Assembly: GCF_001866645.1 (NCBI RefSeq)
Contig: NZ_MLYP01000007.1
Location: 123,201-187,200 of the forward strand
Length of the DNA stretch: 64,000 nucleotides
Direction: 5' to 3'
Source of the DNA: Streptomyces colonosanans
Lineage (GTDB): Bacteria; Actinomycetota; Actinomycetes; Streptomycetales; Streptomycetaceae
The notes beneath the pieces were generated by a model. That model was not told the origin of the DNA. It did no database searches and saw nothing but the letters and a program-made list of their open reading frames with translations. Each line of letters opens with the position of its first letter. Positions within the stretch are counted from its first letter, which is position 1. This document shows, piece by piece, positions 27,247 to 35,294 of the stretch. Made by a program: the position numbers and the translations under genes.

Positions 27247-27882
27247 CCCACCAGTCTGCCAAGGCCGCAGGGGTGCTCCACCGGGCGAGTCGAGCTGCGG
27301 ACGGGCTTCTTACCCGCCTCTCACCGCTCAGAACGCGGCGACTTACCTGGTCGGGCCAGGGTGTCGGCTATGTCACACCACAGCGGTCCCCGCCCGGGGG
27401 CCGCGCCGGAGAGCCATCGAGGCGGGGCCGGGACGGAGCGGTCGCGGGCACCGGCCGACGGGTTGGGGCTCGTCGCCGGATGGTACCGATCGCCCTCCCG
27501 CCCCGCCGATTCCCCGCAGGGCGCGTGACGGCTGCGTGGACGCCCGAAGGACGCCCATGAACAGGTGACGTACGACCGGGGCCGCGCCGCGCAGGCGGCG
27601 GGAGGTCCCACCTCCACAGGCCACCCGGCCCGCCGTCCCAGGGCGCGGCCGGGTGACGGAGGCCGCCTGGCCGGTCCTGGAACCCCCCGGGGTTCCGTCC
27701 GCGCGGGAGGGGTGGGCCGGAGCGGTACGACGGTGGCGGCCCACCCCTCCCTCACGCTTTACGCACGGGGTCGCACCGGACCGCCCGGCCCGCCCCACGG
27801 CTTGCGCGAACCCGACGCGGGACGACCGGGGCGGGCGCAGCACGCCGCCTCCGTTGTCGGTGCTCGCTCGTACGATCCGTCC
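27247..27882. other. 636-nt gap without a recognisable gene
   Basis: Between the divergent regulator and AraC genes. Open frames here have arginine/proline-rich, shadow-like translations, and none has a start with a ribosome binding site. It presumably carries the two-component promoter; no specific site was identified. Confidence 0.45.
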
Positions 27883-28812
27883 ATGGCTGCCCCACGCCGT
27901 GACACACGAGGCATCGTCGACGCCGCGGGACTCTTCTCACACGTCGCCTTCCGGCGATACGAGCCGGCCGAGCCCCTGCGCCCCTATCTGGAGCACTACT
28001 GGCTGATGGACTGGGACCTGCCGCAACCGCACGCGTCCCATGTCGTCCCGCACCCGTCGGTGAACATCGTCTTCCAGCGCTACTACGACCAGCCGCCCTT
28101 CGGCGAGGTCGCGGGCATCGGCCTGAAGCTGTCCACACGGAAGCTGGAGGGCTGCGGCCGGGTGTGCGGGATCCAGTTCCGCCCGGGCGGCTTCCGTCCC
28201 TTCGCCCCCGACCGCCCGGTGGCGGACTGGACGGACCGCCACGTCCCCCTGCCCGAGGTGTACCCGGACACGGACCCGGCGGCGGTCCTCACCCCCGGCG
28301 ACGATCGCGCCCGCGTGGCCGCCCTGGACGCGTTCCTGCTGAGCCTCGCCCCCCGCCCGGACCCGCGGGCCGATCTCGCGACGGCCCTCGTCGACCGCAT
28401 CCGCACCGATCGCACGATCCGCCGCGTCGCCGACTTCGCACGGGCGGAGGGCATGTCCGTGCGCCTCATGCAGCGCCTGTTCGCCGCGTATGTGGGGGTG
28501 GGCCCGAAGTGGGTCATTCTGCGCTACCGCATCCACGAGGTGCTGGAGCGCGCGGAGACCGAGCGGGCCGTGGACTGGGCGGGCCTGGCGGCGGACCTCG
28601 GCTACGCCGACCAGGCCCATCTGGTGCGGGACTTCACGGCGGCGGTGGGGGTACCGCCGACGGCGTACGCGCCCTCCTGGGCCCCGGCAGGCAACGTTTG
28701 CCCCATCGCGACGCCCGGCACGCTCCCCCAAGCTCTTCGAGCAGGGGGTACCCCCACTCGCCGCACCGGCCGAAAACCCCGCACGCCGTGGCAGACGCCG
28801 CCGGGCAGGTGA
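27883..28812 (+). CDS. AraC-family regulator (DUF6597-type N-terminus)
   Basis: 309 aa from ATG 27883 (MAAPRRDTRG). The N-terminal ligand-type domain (RYEPAEPLRPYLEHYWLMDW; VCGIQFRPGGFRPFAPDRPV) is followed by an AraC helix-turn-helix pair (RRVADFARAEGMSVRLMQRL; WAGLAADLGYADQAHLVRDF). The last 40 residues (after PPTAYAPSWAP) are basic and partly encoded by an interspersed palindromic repeat at 28724-28756, so the original stop was probably earlier. Targets unknown. Confidence 0.88.
   Translation: MAAPRRDTRGIVDAAGLFSHVAFRRYEPAEPLRPYLEHYWLMDWDLPQPHASHVVPHPSVNIVFQRYYDQPPFGEVAGIGLKLSTRKLEGCGRVCGIQFRPGGFRPFAPDRPVADWTDRHVPLPEVYPDTDPAAVLTPGDDRARVAALDAFLLSLAPRPDPRADLATALVDRIRTDRTIRRVADFARAEGMSVRLMQRLFAAYVGVGPKWVILRYRIHEVLERAETERAVDWAGLAADLGYADQAHLVRDFTAAVGVPPTAYAPSWAPAGNVCPIATPGTLPQALRAGGTPTRRTGRKPRTPWQTPPGR
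28724..28756. repeat. Streptomyces interspersed palindromic repeat, copy 1
   Basis: CCCCCAAGCTCTTCGAGC followed by AGGGGG and TACCCCCA: a hairpin-forming element (GCTC-TTC-GAGC core with C5/G5 flanks) of a kind widespread between Streptomyces genes. Here it lies inside the 3' end of the AraC-type gene. Confidence 0.7.
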
Positions 28813-28869
28813 GGGGCCACGGTGGCGGCCCCCTCGGGCGCGCCGGGAACGGCATGCAAGGGTGGCCGC

Positions 28870-29205
28870 ATGCTGATCCTGCGCTCCGCCGCCCTCTTCG
28901 TCGTCGCCGCGCTGTTCGAGATCGGCGGCGCCTGGCTGGTGTGGCAGGGCGTGCGCGAACACCGCGGCTGGGTGTGGGCCGGCGCGGGCGTGATGGCCCT
29001 CGGCGTCTACGGCTTCGTGGCCACTCTTCAGCCGGACGCGCACTTCGGCCGCATCCTCGCCGCGTACGGCGGCGTCTTCGTGGCCGGCTCGCTGGCCTGG
29101 GGCATGGTGGCGGACGGCTACCGCCCCGACCGCTGGGACGTGACCGGCGCGCTGGTCTGCCTCGCCGGGATGGCCGTCATCATGTGGGCGCCGCGGGGGC
29201 ACTGA
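28870..29205 (+). CDS. YnfA/UPF0060 family membrane protein
   Basis: 111 aa with four hydrophobic helices ([78 protein letters not shown]), the size and pattern of YnfA-type small multidrug-resistance-related proteins. ATG 28870 is chosen to match family length; the frame is open 48 nt earlier. Function in Streptomyces is not established. Confidence 0.9.
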   Translation: MLILRSAALFVVAALFEIGGAWLVWQGVREHRGWVWAGAGVMALGVYGFVATLQPDAHFGRILAAYGGVFVAGSLAWGMVADGYRPDRWDVTGALVCLAGMAVIMWAPRGH

Positions 29206-29326
29206 CGGTTCGCAGCCCTTCGGACATCGACCGGCCACGCCTACGGCACTCCGCCGGACCCCCGGTCCGGGCGCCTATCCTGGGGCGGACGTCGCTCGCG
29301 AACCCGTAGGGGCACCCCGCGCGAAC

Positions 29327-29368
29327 GACCCCGTACCGACACCCCCATACCGACGACCCCGTACCGAC
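29327..29368. repeat. Three 14-nt tandem repeats upstream of the SDR gene
   Basis: GACCCCGTACCGAC, ACCCCCATACCGAC and GACCCCGTACCGAC follow each other without spacing, 48 nt before the SDR start. Units 1 and 3 are identical. Confidence 0.7.
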
Positions 29369-29415
29369 CGATCCGTGTGCCCGTCCGCACGAGCCTGCCG
29401 TCCGAGGAGCAGCCC

Positions 29416-30192
29416 ATGACCGCCGCCGCACCCTCCGCCGCCTCCCGCATCGCCGTCGTCACCGGCGCGAGCAGCGGAATCGGTGCCGCAACGGCCCGCC
29501 GGCTCGCCGCCGAGGGCTACCGCGTCGTCCTCACCGCCCGCCGCAAGGACCGCATCGAGGCGCTCGCGGAGGAACTGAACGCCGCGGGCCACTCGGCGAC
29601 GTCGTACGCGCTGGACGTCACCGAGCGCGGGGCGGTCGACCAGTTCGCGACCGCCTTCCAGACCATCGGCGTCCTGGTCAACAACGCGGGCGGCGCGCTC
29701 GGCGCGGACCCGGTCGCGACCGGCGACCCCGACGACTGGCGCCGGATGTACGAGACGAACGTCCTTGGCACCCTGAACGTCACCCAGGCCCTGCTGCCCG
29801 CGCTGACGGCGAGCGGCGACGGCACGGTGGTGGTGGTCTCCTCCACCGCGGGCTTCGCCACGTACGAGGGCGGCGCGGGCTATGTCGCCGCCAAGCACGC
29901 CGAGCACGTCCTCGCCGAGACCCTCCGCCTGGAGATCGTCGGCACCCCCGTCCGGGTGATCGAGATCGCCCCCGGCATGGTGAAGACGGACGAGTTCGCG
30001 CTGACCCGCTTCGACGGTGACACGGAGAAGGCGGCGAAGGTGTACGAGGGCGTCGCCGAGCCCCTGACCGCGGAGGACGTGGCCGACACGATCGGCTGGG
30101 CGATCACCCGTCCCAGCCACGTCAACATCGACCTCATGGTGGTCCGCCCGCGCGCCCAGGCATCGAACACCAAGGTCCACCGCGAGAAGTGA
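29416..30192 (+). CDS. Short-chain dehydrogenase/reductase
   Basis: 258 aa from ATG 29416 (preceded by GAGGAG). NAD(P) motif TGASSGIG at residues 16-23, NNAGG structural motif (about 89-93), and catalytic Tyr156/Lys160 in GYVAAKHAEH with Ser in VVVVSSTAG. It resembles YdfG-type serine/3-hydroxy-acid dehydrogenases; substrate uncertain. Its TGA overlaps the ATG of the next tiny gene (TGATG), so both are in one transcript. Confidence 0.93.
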   Translation: MTAAAPSAASRIAVVTGASSGIGAATARRLAAEGYRVVLTARRKDRIEALAEELNAAGHSATSYALDVTERGAVDQFATAFQTIGVLVNNAGGALGADPVATGDPDDWRRMYETNVLGTLNVTQALLPALTASGDGTVVVVSSTAGFATYEGGAGYVAAKHAEHVLAETLRLEIVGTPVRVIEIAPGMVKTDEFALTRFDGDTEKAAKVYEGVAEPLTAEDVADTIGWAITRPSHVNIDLMVVRPRAQASNTKVHREK

Positions 30193-30359
30193 TGACGCAG
30201 CCGACCCCGGAGGACGAGCCCGAGCCGTCCGCGGAACAGCAGGGCCTGTCCCTGGAGAAGAAGCGCGAGCGCTACGTCTGGTACTACCTCGCGTACTTCC
30301 TCTTCGGCATCCATGTCGTGGCGTTCGTGATGATCTACGCGGTGAGGCACGCGAAGTGA
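30192..30359 (+). CDS. 55-aa single-pass membrane protein
   Basis: Encodes MTQPTPEDEPEPSAEQQGLS, then LEKKREREY-like basic residues, one transmembrane helix (about 32-50, YYLAYFLFGIHVVAFVMIYA) and a short tail RHAK. It overlaps the SDR stop by one base (TGATG), which supports real translation by coupling. It resembles tiny actinobacterial membrane proteins of the DUF6126 type. It could tether or regulate the SDR; that is speculation. Confidence 0.75.
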   Translation: MTQPTPEDEPEPSAEQQGLSLEKKRERYVWYYLAYFLFGIHVVAFVMIYAVRHAK

Positions 30360-30396
30360 CCACCACGGGTGGACGGGCGAGCGGCCGGGCATAGCG

Positions 30397-30423
30397 AGAC
30401 CCCCGGTTTCCGGCCGGGGGTCT
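30397..30423. terminator. Bidirectional hairpin between SDR unit and rtcB
   Basis: Arms AGACCCCCGG and CCGGGGGTCT with a 7-nt loop lie between the convergent 55-aa gene and rtcB; it can serve both. Confidence 0.75.
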
Positions 30424-30429
30424 GGTGCG

Positions 30430-31623
30430 TCAGCCCTTCACGCAGACGACCTGCTTCAGCTTCGCCACGACCTCGACGAGGTCGCGCTGCTGGTCGATGA
30501 CCTGCTCGATCGGCTTGTACGCGCTCGGGATCTCGTCCACGACACCGGAGTCCTTACGGCACTCCACGCCCCGTGTCTGGTCCTCCAGGTCCTTCGCCGT
30601 GAAGCGGCGCTTCGCGGCGTTGCGGCTCATGCGCCGGCCCGCGCCGTGCGACGCCGAGTTGAACGCCTTCTCGTTGCCGAGGCCCTTCACGATGTACGAA
30701 CCCGTGCCCATGGAGCCCGGGATGATGCCGTACTCGCCGGAACCGGCCCGGATCGCGCCCTTACGGGTCACGAGCAGGTCCATGCCTTCGTACCGCTCCT
30801 CCGCCACGTAGTTGTGGTGGCAGGAGATCTCCGGCTCGAACGTCGGCTTCGCCTTCTTGAACTCCTTGCGGACCACGTCCTTCAGGAGCGCCATCATCAG
30901 CGTGCGGTTGTGCTTGGCGTACTCCTGCGCCCAGTACAGGTCGTTGCGGTACGCCGCCATCTGCGGGGTGTCTGCCACGAAGACGGCGAGGTCGCGGTCG
31001 ATCAGGCCCTGGTTGTGCGGGAGCTTCTGGGCCACGCCGATGTGGTATTCGGCCAGTTCCTTGCCGATGTTCCGGGAACCGGAGTGCAGCATCAGCCAGA
31101 CGGTGCCGGTCGTGTCCGTGCAGACCTCGATGAAGTGGTTCCCCGAGCCGAGCGTCCCCATCTGCTTGGTCGCACGTTCCTCGCGGAACTTCACGGCCTC
31201 GGCGACCCCGTCGAACCGCCCCCAGAAGTCGTCCCACCCGGATGTCGCCAGCCCGTGGAACCGCCCCGGGTCGACGGGGCTGTCATGCATCCCGCGTCCC
31301 ACCGGAATCGCCTGCTCGATCTTCGACCGCAGCCGCGACAGGTCCCCGGGAAGGTCGTTCACCGTGAGCGAGGTCCTGACCGCGGACATCCCGCAGCCGA
31401 TGTCCACACCGACCGCCGCCGGACACACCGCGTCCCGCATCGCGATGACCGATCCGACCGTCGCCCCCTTGCCGTAGTGAACGTCCGGCATGACCGCGAG
31501 GCCCTTGATCCACGGCAGCGTCGCCACGTTCTGCAGCTGCTGCATCGCGGCGCCCTCGACCGCCGCCGGGTCCGTCCACATCCGGATCGGAACCTTCGCC
31601 CCCGGCATCTCTACATACGACAT
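30430..31623 (-). CDS. rtcB: RtcB RNA ligase
   Basis: 397 aa, a short RtcB form. The metal and nucleotide site motifs are present: MPDVHYGKGATVGSVIAM, GVDIGCGMSAVRT (Cys77), GTLGSGNHFIEV, MLHSGSRNIG, and the guanylylated His in SHGAGRRMSR (His326). RtcB joins 2',3'-cyclic phosphate and 5'-OH RNA ends using GTP and Mn2+. No RtcA, RtcR or archease gene is adjacent. Start ATG 31623 follows an AT-richer leader. Confidence 0.96.
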   Translation of the reverse strand: MSYVEMPGAKVPIRMWTDPAAVEGAAMQQLQNVATLPWIKGLAVMPDVHYGKGATVGSVIAMRDAVCPAAVGVDIGCGMSAVRTSLTVNDLPGDLSRLRSKIEQAIPVGRGMHDSPVDPGRFHGLATSGWDDFWGRFDGVAEAVKFREERATKQMGTLGSGNHFIEVCTDTTGTVWLMLHSGSRNIGKELAEYHIGVAQKLPHNQGLIDRDLAVFVADTPQMAAYRNDLYWAQEYAKHNRTLMMALLKDVVRKEFKKAKPTFEPEISCHHNYVAEERYEGMDLLVTRKGAIRAGSGEYGIIPGSMGTGSYIVKGLGNEKAFNSASHGAGRRMSRNAAKRRFTAKDLEDQTRGVECRKDSGVVDEIPSAYKPIEQVIDQQRDLVEVVAKLKQVVCVKG

Positions 31624-31814
31624 ATCGCCTCAATCCCCCAGGAAAACAACACAAGTCTCAAAGCACAAATACCGGAGTCAAGGTCGACGTAAAGGACAAC
31701 GGACCGGCGTCCACGGCAGTGCGTGCGATACACATTGTCTCCAGGGGCCCGCCCCGCGCGGCAACCGAATAACCAGCGGACACAGCCCGCAGAACCGTCG
31801 AGAGGAGCCTCACC

Positions 31815-32654
31815 GTGCAGCGGAAGGCGTACGTACCGGGCGCCGTCATGCTCCTCACGGCACTGCTGGCGGCCTGCACCGGCGGGTCCGGCGGTGACGA
31901 CACGGCGGACGGCTCCAGGTCCGCCGACTCCACCACGAGCGCGACCGCCGCCCAGCCCGGCAAGTACCACACCCTCACCGACGCGTGCAGCGCCGTGAGC
32001 CACGGCATGCTCGACTCGCTCATGCCCGGAATCAAGCAGATAGCCGACCGGGCACAGCGCGACAGGGCCTACGAAGGTGAGGCCGACCTCACCTACAACA
32101 ACGACCGGCGCTCCGGCTGCCGCTGGAAGGCCGAGTCGGCCGACACCACGGCCCATCTGCACCTCGACCTCGAGCGGGTGGTGTCGTACGACAACACGGT
32201 CAGCGACGACAACCGCGCCCGTGAGGTCTTCGCCGACAAGGCGAAGTCCGCGAACATCCCGCTGCCCAGCTCCAGTTCGAGCTCCGGCTCCAGCTCCGGT
32301 CCCGGCTCCACCCCTCCGGACGGCAGCGGCAACAACAGCAGCAGCAGCGCCGACGCCACCGCCATGCCTTCCGGCTCCCCGTCCGCCCCCGCCTCCGGGA
32401 GCCCGTCCGCCACCGACACCCCGACGGACCTCCAGCCCCGCGCCCTCGACGACCTCGGCGACGAGGCGTTCCTGAACGACCAGCAGGGCACCGGCCGGCA
32501 GCACACCGTGACTGTGGTGTTTCGCACGTCCAACGTGATCGTGACCCTCGAGTACGACGAGCAGCCGCCCCCCGCCAAAACCGCACCGAGCAGCCAGGAC
32601 ATGCAGGACAGGGCACAGAAACTGGCCCAGCGGCTGGCCGGTTCACTCGGCTGA
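31815..32654 (+). CDS. DUF3558-like lipoprotein
   Basis: 279 aa. A lipoprotein signal ends at LLAAC (Cys21). The domain has Cys residues in LTDACSAVSH and DRRSGCRWKAE, interrupted by a long Ser/Gly/Pro-rich low-complexity insert (about 153-205), then a C-terminal VTVVFRTSNVIVTLEYDEQ strand pair. The layout resembles the next lipoprotein gene. Start is GTG 31815 with GAGGAG upstream. Confidence 0.75.
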   Translation: MQRKAYVPGAVMLLTALLAACTGGSGGDDTADGSRSADSTTSATAAQPGKYHTLTDACSAVSHGMLDSLMPGIKQIADRAQRDRAYEGEADLTYNNDRRSGCRWKAESADTTAHLHLDLERVVSYDNTVSDDNRAREVFADKAKSANIPLPSSSSSSGSSSGPGSTPPDGSGNNSSSSADATAMPSGSPSAPASGSPSATDTPTDLQPRALDDLGDEAFLNDQQGTGRQHTVTVVFRTSNVIVTLEYDEQPPPAKTAPSSQDMQDRAQKLAQRLAGSLG

Positions 32655-32779
32655 CGCACCCCTGCGCACCACCCCACCCGGAACACCGAACCTCGCGACG
32701 CACGCGTCACCACCACGTACGGTGGCCCCTCGGACCCGATCCGACCGCACGATCCACGAGCGTCATGAGTGAAGGAACC

Positions 32780-33706
32780 ATGCACCGACCTGCACAGCGA
32801 GACATGGGGATACCTCCCACGCCCTTCAGGCAGTGGGGGAGAGACCAGCACGACCAGGGCGAGCGGCAGCCGGGCCGACGGGGCCCGCGCCTTCGCCGCC
32901 TCCTCGTCTGCGCGGCCGCCGTCCCGGCAGTGCTCGTCGCCGCCGGCTGCTCCTCCGACTCCGGCTCCGACTCCGGGTCCGGCTCCGGCGGCGACGCCAA
33001 GCAGAAGGCGACCTCGAGCTCTCAGCCCACGCAGAGCGCCTCGGCGAACACCGTGCAGCCGGCCGCGTACGCGACACTGCCCGAGCCCTGCTCCGTCCTG
33101 TCCGCCAAGACCCTGGGCGACCTCGTACCTAAGGCGGCGAAGTCCGGTAAGAAGGGCAAGTCGAGCGAGGCGGGCACGCGATCGAGTTGCTCGTGGAACA
33201 GCCTGCAGAACAACGGCGTCAAGGGCTCGCAGTTCCGCTGGCTCAATGTCTCCCTGCTGCGTTTCGACTCGGACGCCACGCGCGGCGAGGGCAACAAGCT
33301 CGCGCACGAGTACTACACCAAGCAGGTGCAGGACGCGAAGTCCGTCCAGGGCGCGAGCAACACCGCGTCGGAGCCGGTCTCGGGGACCGGCGACGAGGCG
33401 ACGACGGTGCGCTACGTCCTGGACAAGAAGGAAGGCACCTTCAGGCAGCAGACGGTCGTGGCACGCGTGGAAAACGTCGTCGTCACCCTCGACTACAACG
33501 GTGCGGGCCTGGCGGGCGACAAGACGCCGGACGTCGGCGACCTGACGGCGGCCGCCGAGAAGGCCGCCAAGGAGACGGTGTCGGCGGTCTCGGCAGCGAA
33601 CAAGGGCGGCGGCAAGGCGAGCGACGCCCCGGCGCAGAAGGCGTCGAAGAACGCCTCCCCGTCGAAGGGGGCGTCCTCGTCCGCGTCGGAGTCAGGAAAG
33701 AACTGA
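32780..33706 (+). CDS. DUF3558-like lipoprotein with extended N-region
   Basis: 308 aa from ATG 32780 (GAAGGA 3 nt upstream; ATG 32765 is an alternative). The signal peptide is unusual: about 40 residues precede the hydrophobic core, and part of that (GIPPTPFRQWGRD) is encoded by an interspersed repeat. The lipobox is VAAGC (Cys57). The mature domain has paired cysteines (LPEPCSVLSAKTLGDL; GTRSSCSWNSL) and ends in a Lys/Ser/Ala-rich tail. It is a likely paralogue of the upstream lipoprotein. Confidence 0.78.
   Translation: MHRPAQRDMGIPPTPFRQWGRDQHDQGERQPGRRGPRLRRLLVCAAAVPAVLVAAGCSSDSGSDSGSGSGGDAKQKATSSSQPTQSASANTVQPAAYATLPEPCSVLSAKTLGDLVPKAAKSGKKGKSSEAGTRSSCSWNSLQNNGVKGSQFRWLNVSLLRFDSDATRGEGNKLAHEYYTKQVQDAKSVQGASNTASEPVSGTGDEATTVRYVLDKKEGTFRQQTVVARVENVVVTLDYNGAGLAGDKTPDVGDLTAAAEKAAKETVSAVSAANKGGGKASDAPAQKASKNASPSKGASSSASESGKN
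32805..32841. repeat. Streptomyces interspersed palindromic repeat, copy 2
   Basis: TGGGGATACCTCCCACGCC, then a TTCAGGCAG loop region and TGGGGGAG: the same general element type as at 28724 and 48040. It lies inside the start of the second lipoprotein gene and encodes part of its signal-peptide N-region. Confidence 0.55.
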
Positions 33707-33739
33707 CCGAGCCTAATTCATGGCGACACCAGGGCAGTT

Positions 33740-33776
33740 GACGGAAGCCCGGTCCCGTACGGACCGGGCTTCCGTC
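33740..33776 (+). terminator. 16-bp perfect hairpin after the lipoprotein gene
   Basis: Arms GACGGAAGCCCGGTCC and GGACCGGGCTTCCGTC with a 5-nt loop, 34 nt beyond the lipoprotein stop and upstream of the DUF2637 gene. Confidence 0.8.
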
Positions 33777-33852
33777 ACTCCGGCCACTCGTTCACCGCAC
33801 GTGTGTGCCACCCTGTTGCGCGCAACAACACGCACTGGAAGGGGATTCAGAG

Positions 33853-35217
33853 GTGGCCGCGCCACTGCAGCTGACACGGATACACCGGGTTCTGATCGGC
33901 GTGGTCGTCACCGGCGCTGTCATCATCGCCGGGATCGGCTTCGCGGGTTCGTACGCGGCCGTCCGCGAGCTGGCCGTCAAGAAGGGCTTCGGGACCTTCA
34001 GTTACGTCTTCCCGATCGGCATCGACGCCGGCATCTGCGTGCTGCTGGGCCTGGACCTGCTGCTGACCTGGATCCGCATCCCCTTCCCCCTCCTGCGTCA
34101 GACGGCGTGGCTGCTGACGGCGGCGACGATCGCGTTCAACGGCGCGGCGGCCTGGCCGGACCCGCTGGGCGTGGGCATGCACGCGGTGATCCCGGTCCTG
34201 TTCGTGGTCGCGGTCGAAGCGGCCCGCCATGCGATCGGCCGGATCGCGGACATCACGGCCGACAAGCACATGGAGGGCGTCCGCCTGACCCGCTGGCTGC
34301 TCTCCCCGGTGCCCACCTTCCTTCTCTGGCGCCGTATGAAGCTGTGGGAGCTGCGTTCCTACGAGCAGGTGATCAAGCTGGAGCAGGAACGTCTCGTCTA
34401 CCAGGCACGGCTGCGTTCCCGCTTCGGCCGGGCCTGGCGGCGCAAGGCCCCGGTGGAGTCGCTGATGCCGCTGAGGCTCGCGCGGTACGGCGTCCCGCTC
34501 GCGGAGACGGCCTCGGCGGGCCTGGCGGCGGCGGGCATCGAACCGGCCCTGATACCGCCGGCGCCCCAGCTGGAGGTGGCCGTGGGCGCCCCGGCCGAAG
34601 CGGGACCACAGAAGGCGGCGACACCCGATGAGCAGCGCCCCCAGCTGGAGCGCAACCCGGCCCCCGGGCAACCCCAGGACCTTCCGGCCCCCGAGGCCGT
34701 GCCGTCCCCGGAGCTGAACCCCTGGTTCAAGCCGCCGCAGCAGGTCGAGTACCACGGCGGCTACGACCCGGCGTACGAACCGGAGCCTTCCTACGACCTC
34801 GAGGAAGAGCACTGGCAGTGGTACGAGGAGCAGCAGTTCCAGCAGGAGCAGGAGGTCCAGGAAGAGCAGGGGTTCCAGGACGAGCAGCACCAGGGCCGGC
34901 AGCAGGACGGCCCGGAGCAGCCGCAGGAGCCCTCCGCCCAGGAGCCCTCCGCGGAGGAGACCGGTAGCTTCCCCATTCCGTCGGGCCCGAACCGCACCCG
35001 CCGGCTCGGCGAGGGCGGCGGCACGGAACCGGGCGAGGAGGACTACTACCAGGTCTTCCGCCGGTCGATCAACGGCAGCCTGCCCACGCCCCGTGAGTTC
35101 AGCGACAGCGTCGAGGCGACGTACAACATCTCCCTCGGCGACACCGCCGCCAAGCGCATGGTGAACCGCTTCTCCAATCGCTTCAACGCGGAGCTGGAAG
35201 AGGACCACATCGCATAA
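33853..35217 (+). CDS. DUF2637 membrane protein with Gln/Glu-rich tail
   Basis: 454 aa from GTG 33853. Four transmembrane helices in residues about 10-125 (VLIGVVVTGAVIIAGIGFAG; GIDAGICVLLGLDLLLTWI; WLLTAATIAFNGAAAWPDPL; GMHAVIPVLFVVAVEAARHA) match DUF2637, a family found on Streptomyces plasmids (SpdB-like) and chromosomes. A basic cytoplasmic segment is followed by a Pro-rich and Gln/Glu-rich tract (about 320-380). The C-terminal domain (GSLPTPREFSDSVEATYNIS, then LGDTAAKRMVNRF) looks like a helix-turn-helix. That suggests a membrane-bound DNA-interacting protein, but this is an inference. Confidence 0.82.
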   Translation: MAAPLQLTRIHRVLIGVVVTGAVIIAGIGFAGSYAAVRELAVKKGFGTFSYVFPIGIDAGICVLLGLDLLLTWIRIPFPLLRQTAWLLTAATIAFNGAAAWPDPLGVGMHAVIPVLFVVAVEAARHAIGRIADITADKHMEGVRLTRWLLSPVPTFLLWRRMKLWELRSYEQVIKLEQERLVYQARLRSRFGRAWRRKAPVESLMPLRLARYGVPLAETASAGLAAAGIEPALIPPAPQLEVAVGAPAEAGPQKAATPDEQRPQLERNPAPGQPQDLPAPEAVPSPELNPWFKPPQQVEYHGGYDPAYEPEPSYDLEEEHWQWYEEQQFQQEQEVQEEQGFQDEQHQGRQQDGPEQPQEPSAQEPSAEETGSFPIPSGPNRTRRLGEGGGTEPGEEDYYQVFRRSINGSLPTPREFSDSVEATYNISLGDTAAKRMVNRFSNRFNAELEEDHIA

Positions 35218-35247
35218 CCACAGGGAAGTACCAGGGAAGTACGGCGC

Positions 35248-35275
35248 GGGGCGCCCGGCGAACACCGGGCGCCCC
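35248..35275. terminator. Hairpin between DUF2637 and lysS genes
   Basis: Arms GGGGCGCCCGG / CCGGGCGCCCC with a 6-nt loop between convergent genes; likely bidirectional. Confidence 0.75.
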
Positions 35276-35294
35276 TTGTCGTACTCGAGCGGTT

